Shown here in pieces: positions 24,331 to 32,700 of a stretch of DNA of 64,000 nt. Both the position numbers and the translations under genes were made by a program. How positions within the stretch are numbered: the stretch's first letter is position 1; each line of letters begins with the position of its first letter. Origin of the DNA: Schauerella fraxinea (GTDB lineage: Bacteria > Pseudomonadota > Gammaproteobacteria > Burkholderiales > Burkholderiaceae_B); contig JAVDKK010000001.1 in assembly GCA_030849945.1 (NCBI GenBank), positions 1,736,001-1,800,000 of the forward strand, read 5' to 3'. The notes under the pieces were generated by a model, which was not told the DNA's origin, made no database searches, and saw nothing but the letters and a program-made list of their open reading frames with translations.

Positions 24331-25841
24331 TGACGACGCGATCCAACGTAAAACCGATCAAGATCGCCATCCTCGCCATGGGCGGTGAGGGCGGCGGGGT
24401 GCTGGCCGACTGGATCGTCGACCTGGCGGAAAGCAACGGCTATCTGGCGCAAACCACGTCGGTGCCTGGCGTGGCGCAACGCACGGGTGCCACCATTTAC
24501 TACGTCGAGATCTATCCGCGCGAGCGCGCGCTAGCCGATGGCGGCGCACCGGTGTTTGCATTGATGCCGATGCCGGGCGACGTGGATATCGTGCTGGCGT
24601 CGGAGTTGATGGAAGCCGGGCGCGCTGTGCAGCGCGGGCTGGTCACGCCGTCACGCACGACCTTCATCGCATCCACGCATCGCGTGTATTCCATTGCCGA
24701 AAAATCCGCCATGGGCGATGGGCGTGTGGATAGTCCGGCGCTGCTTGCGCATGCATCGCGTGCAGCCAAGCGCTTTGTGCATTTCGATATGGCACAGGCC
24801 GCCGAGCAGGCGGGCAGTGTGATCAGCGCCATTCTTTTCGGGGCGCTTGCAGCAACCGGCACGTTGCCGTTTGGGCGCGCCGCATTCGAAGCGACCATCG
24901 AGCGCGGCGGCGTGGGCGTGAAAGCCAGCCTGCGGGCGTTCGATGCCGCGTATGCGCGCGTGGACGCGCCCGGGGTGGTGCCGCCGGCGGCCAATACAGA
25001 AGCTGCGCCGTTGCCGCGTCCCGCGCAGCCGGAACTGGCCGCGTTGGTCGTGCGGGTGCGCAATCTGTTTGCGGCCGATGTGCAGGCCGTTGCGATCGAA
25101 GGGGTACGGCGATTGATCGACTATCAGGATCCAGCCTATGCCGATCTGTATCTCGACCGGCTCGAGGCCGTGCAGCGGCATAGCCGCGCGGATGACGCAC
25201 GACTGGTGCGCGAGACGGCGCGGCATCTGGCGCTGTGGATGTCTTATGAAGACACGATCCGTGTCGCGGATCTGAAAACGCGGGCCACGCGGTTCGATCG
25301 TGTACGGCAAGAGGTCAAGGTGGCCGATGACCAGTTGCTAACCATCAATGAGTACATGCATCCGCGTCTTGATGAGATTGCCGAGACGCTGCCGGCGGCG
25401 CTGGGCCGGCGTCTACTGGCGCCGGGAATCTTCAATCGCGTTGTTGGCGCGTTCACACAGTCGGGGCGGGTGATTCGAACCAGCTCATTGCGGGGCTATC
25501 TGATGCTGTCGATGGTGTCGGGCATGCGGCGCTGGCGCCGGTCCACACTGCGTTATCACGCTGAGACGCAACGCATCGAGGGCTGGCTGGGACGCATTGC
25601 GCACCACGCGGCGGCGCACCCCGCATTGGCGCTGGAGATCGCGCTGTGCCAACGGTTGGTCAAGGGCTATAGCGACACGCATGCGCGGGGCGTGAAGAAC
25701 TACGAATTGCTGATGGGCATGGTGGATCGCGCGCCCAACACGCTCTCGCCAGCGGCGCTGCATGAATTACGCAACGCGGCGCTGGCCGATGAGCATGGCA
25801 CCGCACTCGCCAAGGCCATGGCGCAATACGCGCCGGCGTGA
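24330..25841 (+). CDS. iorB: Indolepyruvate oxidoreductase, beta subunit family (with extended C-terminal domain)
   Basis: A 503-residue partner of IorA. Residues 1-190 form the 2-oxoacid oxidoreductase gamma-type domain (KIAILAMGGEGGGVLADWIV, VPGVAQRTGATIYYVEIYP, SVISAILFGALAATG). The remaining 300 residues are a helical extension (ADLYLDRLEAVQRHSRADDA; VSGMRRWRRSTLRYHAET) found in proteobacterial but not archaeal enzymes. The ATG at 24330 overlaps the iorA stop, giving coupled translation. It probably converts arylpyruvates in aromatic amino acid breakdown. Electron acceptor unknown. Confidence 0.88.
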   Translation: MTTRSNVKPIKIAILAMGGEGGGVLADWIVDLAESNGYLAQTTSVPGVAQRTGATIYYVEIYPRERALADGGAPVFALMPMPGDVDIVLASELMEAGRAVQRGLVTPSRTTFIASTHRVYSIAEKSAMGDGRVDSPALLAHASRAAKRFVHFDMAQAAEQAGSVISAILFGALAATGTLPFGRAAFEATIERGGVGVKASLRAFDAAYARVDAPGVVPPAANTEAAPLPRPAQPELAALVVRVRNLFAADVQAVAIEGVRRLIDYQDPAYADLYLDRLEAVQRHSRADDARLVRETARHLALWMSYEDTIRVADLKTRATRFDRVRQEVKVADDQLLTINEYMHPRLDEIAETLPAALGRRLLAPGIFNRVVGAFTQSGRVIRTSSLRGYLMLSMVSGMRRWRRSTLRYHAETQRIEGWLGRIAHHAAAHPALALEIALCQRLVKGYSDTHARGVKNYELLMGMVDRAPNTLSPAALHELRNAALADEHGTALAKAMAQYAPA

Positions 25842-25864
25842 GGCGTAATCAATCAGGCTCCACG

Positions 25865-27226
25865 ATGACATCATCCACGACTGCAGCACCCGCGCTTGCC
25901 CCGCATGCGCCGGCCCCCAACGCGGGCGCGCCTGCGCCTGAATGGAGCGTGCCCGCACGCACCACGAAAACAGTGTTGTTCGTGTGCTGGCTGGCGATTC
26001 TCTTCGAAGGGTACGACGTGGGGGTGATGGGGGCGGTGCTGCCGACCATGGCCGAGGACCGCGCGTGGATGCTGTCGCCGCTGCAGTTGGGTGTGTTGAG
26101 CAGTTATGCCTTGGTAGGGATGTTTTTCGGGGCATTTTTCATCGGCACCCTGAGCGATCTGGTGGGACGGCGCGGCATGCTGCTGATGTGCGTGTCGCTC
26201 TTCTCGTTGACGATGATCGGTGCGGCGTTGGCGCCGACGCCGTTTATGTTTGGCGTGTTTCGGTTTATCGGGGGCTTGGGGTTGGGCGGTGTGATTCCGG
26301 TCGCCGCCGCGCTCACGATCGAATATTCGCCACCGCATCGGCGCAGTTTCAATTACGGCGTGATGTATTCCGGCTACTCCTTCGGCATCTTGAGCGCCGC
26401 GCTGTTGGCGATCTGGCTGGTGCCCCATCTAGGGTGGCGTGGCGTGATTGGTGCGGGCGTCATTCCGCTATTGGCGGTGCCGTTCATGGCGCGCATGCTG
26501 CCCGAGTCGATGGAATATCTGATCGCCAAGGGCCGTCATGACGAGGCAGCGCGTCTGGCGGCGCGCTTTGGATTGGGCGGTTTGAACGTGCCGCGGACGC
26601 AAGCCGCCACTGCCGACGGCCCGCGCGCCAATTGGAAAGCCGTGCTGTCGGCCATTTTCGCGCCGCGCAACCTGCGCGCCACGGTGTTCTTCTGGATCGC
26701 GTTGTTTCTGGGGATGCTGCTCGTTTATGGATTGAACACCTGGTTGCCGCAGATCATGCGCAAGCTGGGTTACGACCTGGGGTCGAGCCTGCTCTTTCTC
26801 GCGGTGTTCAGTCTCGCCTCGGCCATCGGCGGGCTGGCGTTGGGAGCGATCGCCGATCGCGTGGGCCCGAAGCGGGCCGTGGCGGCAGCGTTCCTGCTGG
26901 GCGCCGGCGCGATTCTGGGCCTGATGCAGGGTTATTCGCTGTGGCTCAATTATGTGTTCGTGGCCTTGGCCGGTATCGGCAGCATTTCGGCCTCGCTGAT
27001 TTTGACGGGCTACCTGGCCGATTATTATCCGGCGCATGCGCGGGGCACCGCCACGGGATGGGCGCTGAGCTTTGCACGGGTGGGCGCAATGAGCGGGCCG
27101 CTTTTGGGCGGTTACATTGCCGGCATCGGGCGGGGTGCTGAGTGGAATTTCATCGTGTTTGCCGTTGCCGCGGTGGTGGCCGGCCTCGCTGTAACACTGA
27201 TTCCGAAGCGGCCGTCCGACCTGTGA
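25865..27226 (+). CDS. MFS transporter, aromatic acid:H+ symporter (AAHS) type
   Basis: A 453-residue, 12-helix permease. The first helix contains the AAHS signature (FVCWLAILFEGYDVGVMGAV, with the essential aspartate) and the loop 2-3 motif GTLSDLVGRRGMLLM; the matching loop 8-9 motif is GAIADRVGPKRAVAA. These fit the PcaK/BenK/MhpT family, which imports benzoate-like acids with protons. The ATG at 25865 is used; a GTG at 25838 overlapping the iorB stop is an alternative. It follows iorAB in the same direction, so it probably imports the aryl acid or 2-oxoacid handled by IorAB. Confidence 0.9.
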   Translation: MTSSTTAAPALAPHAPAPNAGAPAPEWSVPARTTKTVLFVCWLAILFEGYDVGVMGAVLPTMAEDRAWMLSPLQLGVLSSYALVGMFFGAFFIGTLSDLVGRRGMLLMCVSLFSLTMIGAALAPTPFMFGVFRFIGGLGLGGVIPVAAALTIEYSPPHRRSFNYGVMYSGYSFGILSAALLAIWLVPHLGWRGVIGAGVIPLLAVPFMARMLPESMEYLIAKGRHDEAARLAARFGLGGLNVPRTQAATADGPRANWKAVLSAIFAPRNLRATVFFWIALFLGMLLVYGLNTWLPQIMRKLGYDLGSSLLFLAVFSLASAIGGLALGAIADRVGPKRAVAAAFLLGAGAILGLMQGYSLWLNYVFVALAGIGSISASLILTGYLADYYPAHARGTATGWALSFARVGAMSGPLLGGYIAGIGRGAEWNFIVFAVAAVVAGLAVTLIPKRPSDL

Positions 27227-27295
27227 AAGCCGCGACCTGAGGCATTTATCGGCTGCTTTTCGCGGGATAGTCGGGGCCGCTTGCTGACTAGAATC

Positions 27296-27346
27296 GTGTG
27301 TCGCCGGGGCTTTTGCCCTTTGCTGCTCCCCGGCTCAGGGACACAC
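27296..27346 (+). promoter_or_regulatory. Bulged hairpin in the motA-like leader
   Basis: GTGTGTC-GCCGGGG (27296-27309) pairs with CCCCGGC (27328-27334) and GACACAC (27340-27346), leaving TCAGG as a bulge and an 18-nt loop. The structure ends four bases before the ATG and encloses the likely ribosome-binding CAGGGA. It could limit translation of the motor protein. Confidence 0.55.
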
Positions 27347-27350
27347 ACTC

Positions 27351-28262
27351 ATGAACTTATCCACCGTCATCGGCATCGCCGTCGGCGCCTTGACCCTGCT
27401 TATCGCGGCTGCCTTCTCGGGCAGCCAGCCAAGCAACTACATCAACTTGCCCGGCCTGGTGATCGTGATCGGCGGCACGTGCGCCGCGTTGCTGATGGCC
27501 TATCCGCTGCACGAGATCAAGCGCATCGGCACCTTGGTGCGCACCGTGTTTCGCGACGATCGCATCGATAGCCAAAGCGATATCGACGAGCTGGTCGCCA
27601 TGGCCAAGCTGTGGATGAACGACGACATCCGCAAAGTGGAACGCGCGCTCGAGAAGGTATCGAACCCGTTTCTGCGTACCGGCGTGCAGCTCATCATCGA
27701 CCACACACCCGAAGACCAGATCATCGATCTGCTGCAGTGGCGCATTGCCCGGCTGCGCGCGCGTGAACGTGCCGAAGCGCATATGTTTCGCATCATCGCC
27801 ACCTTCGCGCCGGCCTTCGGCATGCTGGGCACGTTGGTGGGGCTGATCAATCTGATGACGGTGCTGGGCTCCGGCAGTATGGACACGATCGGCCATCACT
27901 TGGCCGTGGGGCTGATGACCACCTTCTACGGCATTTTGCTGGCCAACATGATCGCCAAGCCGATCGCGATCAAGCTCGAGCGCCGCACCGAGCAGCGCGT
28001 CGAACGCATGAATCTGGTACTGCAAGGGATCTCGATGATGTGCGACAAACGCGGGCCTTCGGCCGTGCGCGCCACGTTGGAGGCCTTCATGCTGCACATC
28101 GAGGACGAGATCGACGATGGCAGCCGGGCGGCCAAACCCGCGTCAAAAAGCGAGCCGGATGCCATGAGCGCCGCTGCCGTTGCTGCCGCGTCTCCGCGGG
28201 CCGGTGCCGCCACGGCCCGGCCTTCGGCCACGCCCGCCTACAATTTCTCGGCCCGGCGATGA
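27351..28262 (+). CDS. MotA/ExbB-type proton channel protein (flagellar motor stator MotA-like)
   Basis: A 303-residue membrane protein with four predicted helices: residues 5-22, 33-52, and a pair near 147-200 (FAPAFGMLGTLVGLINLM, VGLMTTFYGILLANMIAKPI), the MotA/PomA arrangement with a large cytoplasmic loop between helices 2 and 3. The second-last helix pair and GTLVGLI motif line the proton path. A Ala/Pro-rich C-terminal tail of about 40 residues is unusual. Its stop overlaps the MotB-like start (ATGA). No flagellar genes lie nearby, so it is an orphan or second stator. Confidence 0.88.
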   Translation: MNLSTVIGIAVGALTLLIAAAFSGSQPSNYINLPGLVIVIGGTCAALLMAYPLHEIKRIGTLVRTVFRDDRIDSQSDIDELVAMAKLWMNDDIRKVERALEKVSNPFLRTGVQLIIDHTPEDQIIDLLQWRIARLRARERAEAHMFRIIATFAPAFGMLGTLVGLINLMTVLGSGSMDTIGHHLAVGLMTTFYGILLANMIAKPIAIKLERRTEQRVERMNLVLQGISMMCDKRGPSAVRATLEAFMLHIEDEIDDGSRAAKPASKSEPDAMSAAAVAAASPRAGAATARPSATPAYNFSARR

Positions 28263-29308
28263 GCGCGCAAGCGGTCAGCCTCGAGCGTGGCGAACGCCTG
28301 GGCGGCGCCCGCACGCCGCAAGCCGTCACGCCATCGCGCCGCGCCAGCGCCCTGATTGCAGCACGGGGGTCGGGGCGCTTTGCTCGATGGCACTTCGGCG
28401 CGCCCTCTGAAGCCGAGTCGGACGAAAACTGGCTGTTGAGCTATCTCGATCTCTTTACGTTATTGCTGGCGATGCTGGTGGTGATGCTGGGCCTATCGCG
28501 TATGAGCAAGCCGCCGTCGGCGACCGACGAGCCGGTGGCGCAAACCATGCAGGTGCCGCTGGCGGCGATGGTGGCGTCCGCTGCGAGCACGCCAGCGCCG
28601 GCCACAACGGCGCTGCACACCGCGTTGCCCCCCGTTCCCGATACGTTGACGCCAGGCGGCAATTGGGCGCCGGTGCCCGATATCGATCGGCCCGGCCCGG
28701 TCGTGTGGGTGAAGGATGCCCATACGCCGAATGCGACAGTGGCACCCACCGCAGCACCGGTGGCTGAGCATCAAGGCGCGCCGCTGGTGTCCGTCGGCGC
28801 GCCTGTGGCGCCGCTCGTGGCCACGCCGCCGCCCGCCGATCCCGAGCCGCCATCATTGCAAGCGTTGGGGCTGGATACCTTGGGCAGTTCGGTCGATGTG
28901 ATCGTCAACGAAAAAACCATCAGCCTGCGTATCAGCAGCGAGTTGCTGTTTCCGTCGGGTCAGGCTGCCTTGGGTCCGGCGGGTTCGAAGGTGATCAAGT
29001 CGATCGCGGATGCCTTGCAGCACAACGCGTATGAGATCTCGGTGGAAGGGCATAGCGACGCGATCACCATTCAGAACAAACAGTTCGCCTCGAACTGGGA
29101 GCTCTCGTCAGGTCGGGCATCCAGCGTATTGCGCGAGCTGATCAACGATGGGATTTCGAGCGAGCGCCTGCGCGCGGTGGGTTACGCCCACACGCGGCCG
29201 CTGGCCAGCAACGATTCCGCTGATGGCCGCGCCGCCAATCGGCGGGTGGAGTTGATCCTGGCGATCGCGCCGGGGCAGGCCGCACCGGGTGGATTGCCGG
29301 TGCGATAG
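28259..29308 (+). CDS. MotB-like stator protein with OmpA peptidoglycan-binding domain
   Basis: A 349-residue partner of the MotA-like protein. After a long basic N-terminus it has one transmembrane helix (SYLDLFTLLLAMLVVMLGLS) with the proton-carrying aspartate of MotB at residue 64. A 150-residue Pro/Ala/Thr linker follows, then an OmpA-type domain (SSELLFPSGQAALGPAGSKV, VEGHSDAITIQNKQFASNWE, LRAVGYAHTRPLASND, NRRVELIL) that anchors to peptidoglycan. The N-terminal extension of about 58 residues before the helix is longer than in classical MotB. It is co-translated with the upstream gene through a 4-bp overlap. Confidence 0.9.
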   Translation: MSAQAVSLERGERLGGARTPQAVTPSRRASALIAARGSGRFARWHFGAPSEAESDENWLLSYLDLFTLLLAMLVVMLGLSRMSKPPSATDEPVAQTMQVPLAAMVASAASTPAPATTALHTALPPVPDTLTPGGNWAPVPDIDRPGPVVWVKDAHTPNATVAPTAAPVAEHQGAPLVSVGAPVAPLVATPPPADPEPPSLQALGLDTLGSSVDVIVNEKTISLRISSELLFPSGQAALGPAGSKVIKSIADALQHNAYEISVEGHSDAITIQNKQFASNWELSSGRASSVLRELINDGISSERLRAVGYAHTRPLASNDSADGRAANRRVELILAIAPGQAAPGGLPVR

Positions 29309-29333
29309 CGCGGACACGTTTGCATGTTCATGC

Positions 29334-30236
29334 TTAAGCAGATGACACGCACTGCGCAATACGCTCCCGCAGCCAGACATGCGCGGCATCGTCCGTGCGT
29401 CGGGCATGCCAAGCCTGTTGAAACGCAAACGGCGCCAGATCGATAGGCGGCGCGAAACGGCGTAAGTGCGAATTTTTTATTGGTTTTGTCGTGCAGCGAC
29501 TCGCCACCGTCAACACTAGATCGGTTCCTGCGATTACTTCCAGCGCTGCGCTCCAGTGCGGCAGGACGAGGGCGATACGCCGCTCAAGGCGTGCCGCAGC
29601 CAATGCCTCATCGATCTCGTTGTGGCCATCGGGCCGCATGTCCACAAGCACATGCGGTCGCGCCAACCATTCTGTTCTGGTCAGCCCCACCGCGGGCACC
29701 GTCGCACGATCCGCCACGCTGATGAAATGCTCATCGAATAACGTGCCGGTGTGAATCGACGGCGGCGTCTTCGGAAACACCCCTAGTGCGGCATCGATGT
29801 CGTCATCGGCCAACTGCGCGAGCATGGCCTCTCGGCTGGCTTGCGTCACGGCGAGATCGATGCCGGGCGCATCCTGCCTTAATTGGCGCATCAGCGCAGG
29901 CAGGATGAGACGTGCGCCGTAGTCTGAGAGCGCCAGACGAAAAGAACGTTGCACGCGACGGGGATCGAACCCAGGTGTGCGCAGAATCCCGCGCAGGTCT
30001 TCCAACGCAGCCTCCAGGGGCCGCTCCAGCGCCTGTGCGCGTGGCGTGAGCGCCAGCCCGCCATCCCGCCGTACAAGGAGCGGATCATCGAAGATGCCGC
30101 GCAGTTGCGCCAGGGCGTGGCTCACTGCTGGCTGGCTCTTGTGCAGACGCTGCGCCGCTCGCGTGACGTGCCGATCAACCAACAGGGCGTGCAAGGTAAG
30201 CAGCAAATTCAGGTCGATACGTCTTAGATCATCCAT
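29334..30236 (-). CDS. LysR-family transcriptional regulator (NodD/SyrM-like)
   Basis: A 300-residue LysR regulator. The N-terminus MDDLRRIDLNLLLTLHALLV with HVTRAAQRLHKSQPAVSHAL and LRGIFDDPLLVRRDGGLALT is typical of the NodD/NahR/SyrM branch, which often senses aromatic compounds. The effector domain begins near QRSFRLALSDYGARLILPAL. It is divergent from the YdcZ-type transporter gene, with about 100 bp including an AT-rich segment (ATTATTTAAATAG) between them, and probably controls it. It is convergent with the MotB gene. Confidence 0.92.
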   Translation of the reverse strand: MDDLRRIDLNLLLTLHALLVDRHVTRAAQRLHKSQPAVSHALAQLRGIFDDPLLVRRDGGLALTPRAQALERPLEAALEDLRGILRTPGFDPRRVQRSFRLALSDYGARLILPALMRQLRQDAPGIDLAVTQASREAMLAQLADDDIDAALGVFPKTPPSIHTGTLFDEHFISVADRATVPAVGLTRTEWLARPHVLVDMRPDGHNEIDEALAAARLERRIALVLPHWSAALEVIAGTDLVLTVASRCTTKPIKNSHLRRFAPPIDLAPFAFQQAWHARRTDDAAHVWLRERIAQCVSSA

Positions 30237-30335
30237 GCGGCGAATAATCGGTATGAGAAGTTGGAATTTCCATTATTTAAATAGATGATCGATGATCTGG
30301 CAATCCTGTTTGCAGTGCTTTGGAGTGCCGAGTCG

Positions 30336-31295
30336 ATGGCTGCGCCTTTTTCTATTTCCACGTTGACGCCGATCGGGCTGGCCATGTTGGCCGGCGCGGC
30401 GGTGCCGCTTCAGGCCGGCAGCAATGCCGCCCTCGGTCGAGCGCTGGGGCATCCGCTGTGGGCCACGGTGATATCGCTGGCGGTAAGCCTGCTGGTGGTC
30501 TTGCCCCTGATCGTGGCCCTGCGCGTGCCCATGCCGGCGCTCGGACGTGTCGTGCAAGGGCCGTGGTGGCTGTGGGTAGGGGGAATCGCCGGCGTGATCT
30601 ACCTGACGGCAGCATTGGTGCTGCTGCCCCGCCTGGGCGCCACGACCTTCATCGTGTGCGTGGTGATCGGGCAGGTGGTGTGCGCGATGTTGATCGATCA
30701 TGTGGGCTTGATGGGGCTGCCCGTCAAAGCCATCACGCCATTGCGCGTGATGGGCGCGCTCCTGGTGGTTGCAGGGATGCTGGTTTTGCAGGGGCGAGCG
30801 CCGCACCCCCTGCGCAGTTGTCAACGCCTACCGCTTCGGGCGGTAGGCGCGGTTGAGCATGAGGCGAAAAATTACTCGATCGTGATGTGCTGCGCGGCGA
30901 TGAGTTTCGTCCATTTGTCGGTATCGACGTCAACCAGTTGCGCCAACCCTTCGGGCGAAGACGAGACCAGCTCGATGCCTTGCGGATCCAGCTTTTCGAT
31001 CAACGCGCGATCGGTCAACGCGGTTTTTACCGCCCGGTTGAGCGTGGCGACGATTTCCGGCGGGGTGCCGGCCTTGGCGAACAAGCCGTACCACGTGGTG
31101 TATTCCATTTTCGGCAATCCGGCGTTGGCGATGACCGGAATGGATGCCGTCATGTCGCTCTTGCTGGGGGCGGACATCCCGATGGCCTTGATGGTGCCGT
31201 TGTCGATCATGCTTTTGAGCGACGGCATGCTGCTGAACAGGGCGTGGATCGTGCCGGGTACCAGATCGGTGACGGCCTGCGAGGTGCCGCGATAG
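30336..31295 (+). CDS. YdcZ-type (DUF606) DMT transporter, with abnormal antisense read-through extension
   Basis: Residues 1-150 form a five-helix YdcZ/DUF606 small transporter: LAMLAGAAVPLQAGSNAALG, GHPLWATVISLAVSLLVVLP, WWLWVGGIAGVIYLTAALVL, FIVCVVIGQVVCAMLIDHVG and LRVMGALLVVAGMLVLQG. The conserved part ends near base 30800 with no stop codon; the frame continues through a terminator-like hairpin and about 420 bases antisense to the convergent Bug receptor gene before stopping at 31295. The extra 170 residues look like shadow translation. The natural C-terminus was probably lost by a small indel near the C5 run at 30806, or the extension is tolerated. GGAG lies ten bases before the ATG at 30336. 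Confidence 0.7.
   Translation: MAAPFSISTLTPIGLAMLAGAAVPLQAGSNAALGRALGHPLWATVISLAVSLLVVLPLIVALRVPMPALGRVVQGPWWLWVGGIAGVIYLTAALVLLPRLGATTFIVCVVIGQVVCAMLIDHVGLMGLPVKAITPLRVMGALLVVAGMLVLQGRAPHPLRSCQRLPLRAVGAVEHEAKNYSIVMCCAAMSFVHLSVSTSTSCANPSGEDETSSMPCGSSFSINARSVNAVFTARLSVATISGGVPALANKPYHVVYSIFGNPALAMTGMDAVMSLLLGADIPMALMVPLSIMLLSDGMLLNRAWIVPGTRSVTACEVPR
30825..30849 (-). terminator. Perfect 10-bp stem-loop downstream of Bug receptor
   Basis: CGCCTACCGC-TTCGG-GCGGTAGGCG is a 10-bp uninterrupted stem with a 5-nt loop, 22 bases past the stop codon of the Bug receptor at 30872-31843. The stem is strong, but no T-tract follows. It is the likely end of the galB-Bug transcript and would also sit just after the conserved part of the YdcZ-type gene. 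Confidence 0.65.
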
Positions 31296-31843
31296 GGCAC
31301 ATGAACCACATCGACGCCGGCTTGGCTCTTGAACATCTCCATGCCGAGGTGGGCGACGCCGCCCGTACCTGCCGACCCGAAGTTGACTTGGCCGGGATGG
31401 GCGCGGGCATAGGCGATGAAGTCCTTGAGGTTGTCGGCGGGAATCGTCTTCGATATCACCAGCACATGCGGGCTCGACGTCAGTTGGCTGATCGGCGTCA
31501 GCACACGCTTCAGATCAAGGTCCTTCGTGGCAGGATGCGGAATCGTCATGTTGCCCGAGGCGGGCATGAACAAGGTATAGCCATCGGCGGGCGCGCCAAG
31601 CACTTGGTTGAGCGCCGGTACGCCATGGCCGCCGCCCAGGTTGACGATAACCATCGGTTGCCCAAGTTCCTTATCGAGCACGCGGGCAATTTCCCGGCCG
31701 ACGATATCGGCGGGGCCGCCTGCTGCAAAGGGGATGACGAGTTTGATCGGGCGGGTCGGATACGTCTCGGCGGCCGCGCTCTGGGCCGAGAGCCCCGCAA
31801 ACAGGATGGCTGCCGCCGCTGAACGAAGGAAGTGCGCTTTCAT
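30872..31843 (-). CDS. Bug-family tripartite tricarboxylate transporter receptor (TctC-like)
   Basis: Periplasmic receptor of 323 residues. The signal peptide (residues 1-25) ends SAAAE, and family stretches are VIPFAAGGPADIVGREIARV, VNLGGGHGVPALNQV, FGSAGTGGVAHLGMEMFK and VPYRGTSQAVTDLVPG. GAGGAGACA precedes the ATG. It lies 36 bp after the GalB-like gene on the same strand, so its ligand is plausibly a di- or tricarboxylate related to the gallate/protocatechuate meta-cleavage pathway. No TctAB genes are near. Confidence 0.93.
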   Translation of the reverse strand: MKAHFLRSAAAAILFAGLSAQSAAAETYPTRPIKLVIPFAAGGPADIVGREIARVLDKELGQPMVIVNLGGGHGVPALNQVLGAPADGYTLFMPASGNMTIPHPATKDLDLKRVLTPISQLTSSPHVLVISKTIPADNLKDFIAYARAHPGQVNFGSAGTGGVAHLGMEMFKSQAGVDVVHVPYRGTSQAVTDLVPGTIHALFSSMPSLKSMIDNGTIKAIGMSAPSKSDMTASIPVIANAGLPKMEYTTWYGLFAKAGTPPEIVATLNRAVKTALTDRALIEKLDPQGIELVSSSPEGLAQLVDVDTDKWTKLIAAQHITIE

Positions 31844-31879
31844 GATGTTGTCTCCTCTATTTCTTATGTGGGGTAGTGC

Positions 31880-32596
31880 TCAGACCAAAGACGTTCGTAC
31901 CGACGGAAAAATGCTTTGGTACGCCTCACCGTAAACGGCTGCGCTCTGGCCGCGCCGGCCTGCCTGTGCGCCCCGTTGCAAAGCGACGCGTTCGTAATAT
32001 GCCCACAGGTTCTTCTGAGTGGGCATCGCCTGCATGGCTTGTTTTTTGGTGTCCCAGACCTCGCTGATATCGAGCATGACGTTGGGCTTGAAATCGCAAA
32101 GCTCCGGCTGATGCGGCTCGAACGACATCACTTGCGCAGGCGATGCAATGTCGGCGCCATGACCCGGCGCGAGCGCCATCATTCTGGCGCCGAGCACCAT
32201 GTTGAAGGTGCGGCAATGATCCAGGTTTGAGGGATCGCGCTCGGGATGCGTGAGGATGGTGGCCGGCTTGATCCGCCTGATCGCCTGCGCAATCTGCTGC
32301 ACGGTCGCCGTCGATTCGGGCAGCGGATAGTCGCCGAGGTCCAGAAAATCGACGTGCGTGGCGCCGAGAATGGTGGCAGCTGTTTCGGCTTCCGCTCGAC
32401 GACATGCCTTGACCTCGTCGCGGCTGGGCGCAGGGGCAGCCGACCATGCGGCGTTGGATTCACCGTTTTCGCCATAGCTCAGGCAAATCACATGCACCGG
32501 GGTGCCTTGCTTGGCGTGCAGGGCGATCGCGCCGCCGCATCGCCAAACAAAGTCCCCGACGTGCGCCGTTACGACTAAAAGCGATGTGCCGATCAT
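31880..32596 (-). CDS. galB: GalB-type 4-oxalomesaconate hydratase (PIG-L fold)
   Basis: A 238-residue PIG-L-fold metalloenzyme. Instead of the deacetylase AHPDDE motif it has TAHVGDFVWRCGGAIALHAK (His12, Asp15) and HPERDPSNLDH (His127). This variant is characteristic of GalB, the zinc-dependent 4-oxalomesaconate hydratase of the gallate/protocatechuate 4,5-cleavage route in Pseudomonas putida. The start at 32596 is chosen because GAGGAAG lies at ideal distance; 32632 has no ribosome-binding site. It heads a two-gene unit with a Bug receptor, divergent from an IclR regulator across a region holding two palindromes. No other gal/lig genes are present in the window. A PIG-L deacetylase is the less likely alternative. 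Confidence 0.78.
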   Translation of the reverse strand: MIGTSLLVVTAHVGDFVWRCGGAIALHAKQGTPVHVICLSYGENGESNAAWSAAPAPSRDEVKACRRAEAETAATILGATHVDFLDLGDYPLPESTATVQQIAQAIRRIKPATILTHPERDPSNLDHCRTFNMVLGARMMALAPGHGADIASPAQVMSFEPHQPELCDFKPNVMLDISEVWDTKKQAMQAMPTQKNLWAYYERVALQRGAQAGRRGQSAAVYGEAYQSIFPSVRTSLV

Positions 32597-32628
32597 TGTC
32601 TTCCTCGTCAGTGTTGTGTCTTGAACGC

Positions 32629-32644
32629 TCACTATATCGAGTGA
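32629..32644. promoter_or_regulatory. Palindrome TCACT-N6-AGTGA, galB/iclR operator candidate
   Basis: TCACTATATCGAGTGA is a 5+6+5 inverted repeat 33 bp upstream of the galB start, in the divergent promoter with the IclR gene. Its centre ATATCG also resembles part of a -10 region. Confidence 0.5.
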
Positions 32645-32651
32645 AATGGCG

Positions 32652-32666
32652 TTGTACTCTGTACAA
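32652..32666. promoter_or_regulatory. Palindrome TTGTAC-TCT-GTACAA, IclR operator candidate
   Basis: A perfect 6+3+6 inverted repeat 35 bp upstream of the IclR start. IclR-family regulators commonly bind 14-15 bp palindromes of this size, so this is the stronger operator candidate for autoregulation and galB control. Confidence 0.6.
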
Positions 32667-32700
32667 TGAGCCGGTCGGAGTAAAGGGTGGGAAGAGAAGC

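Noticed and set aside
31546..31934. Possible extra small genes around the Bug receptor start
   Set aside because: They are alternate frames of the receptor signal-peptide region and the intergenic leader, with no start signals.
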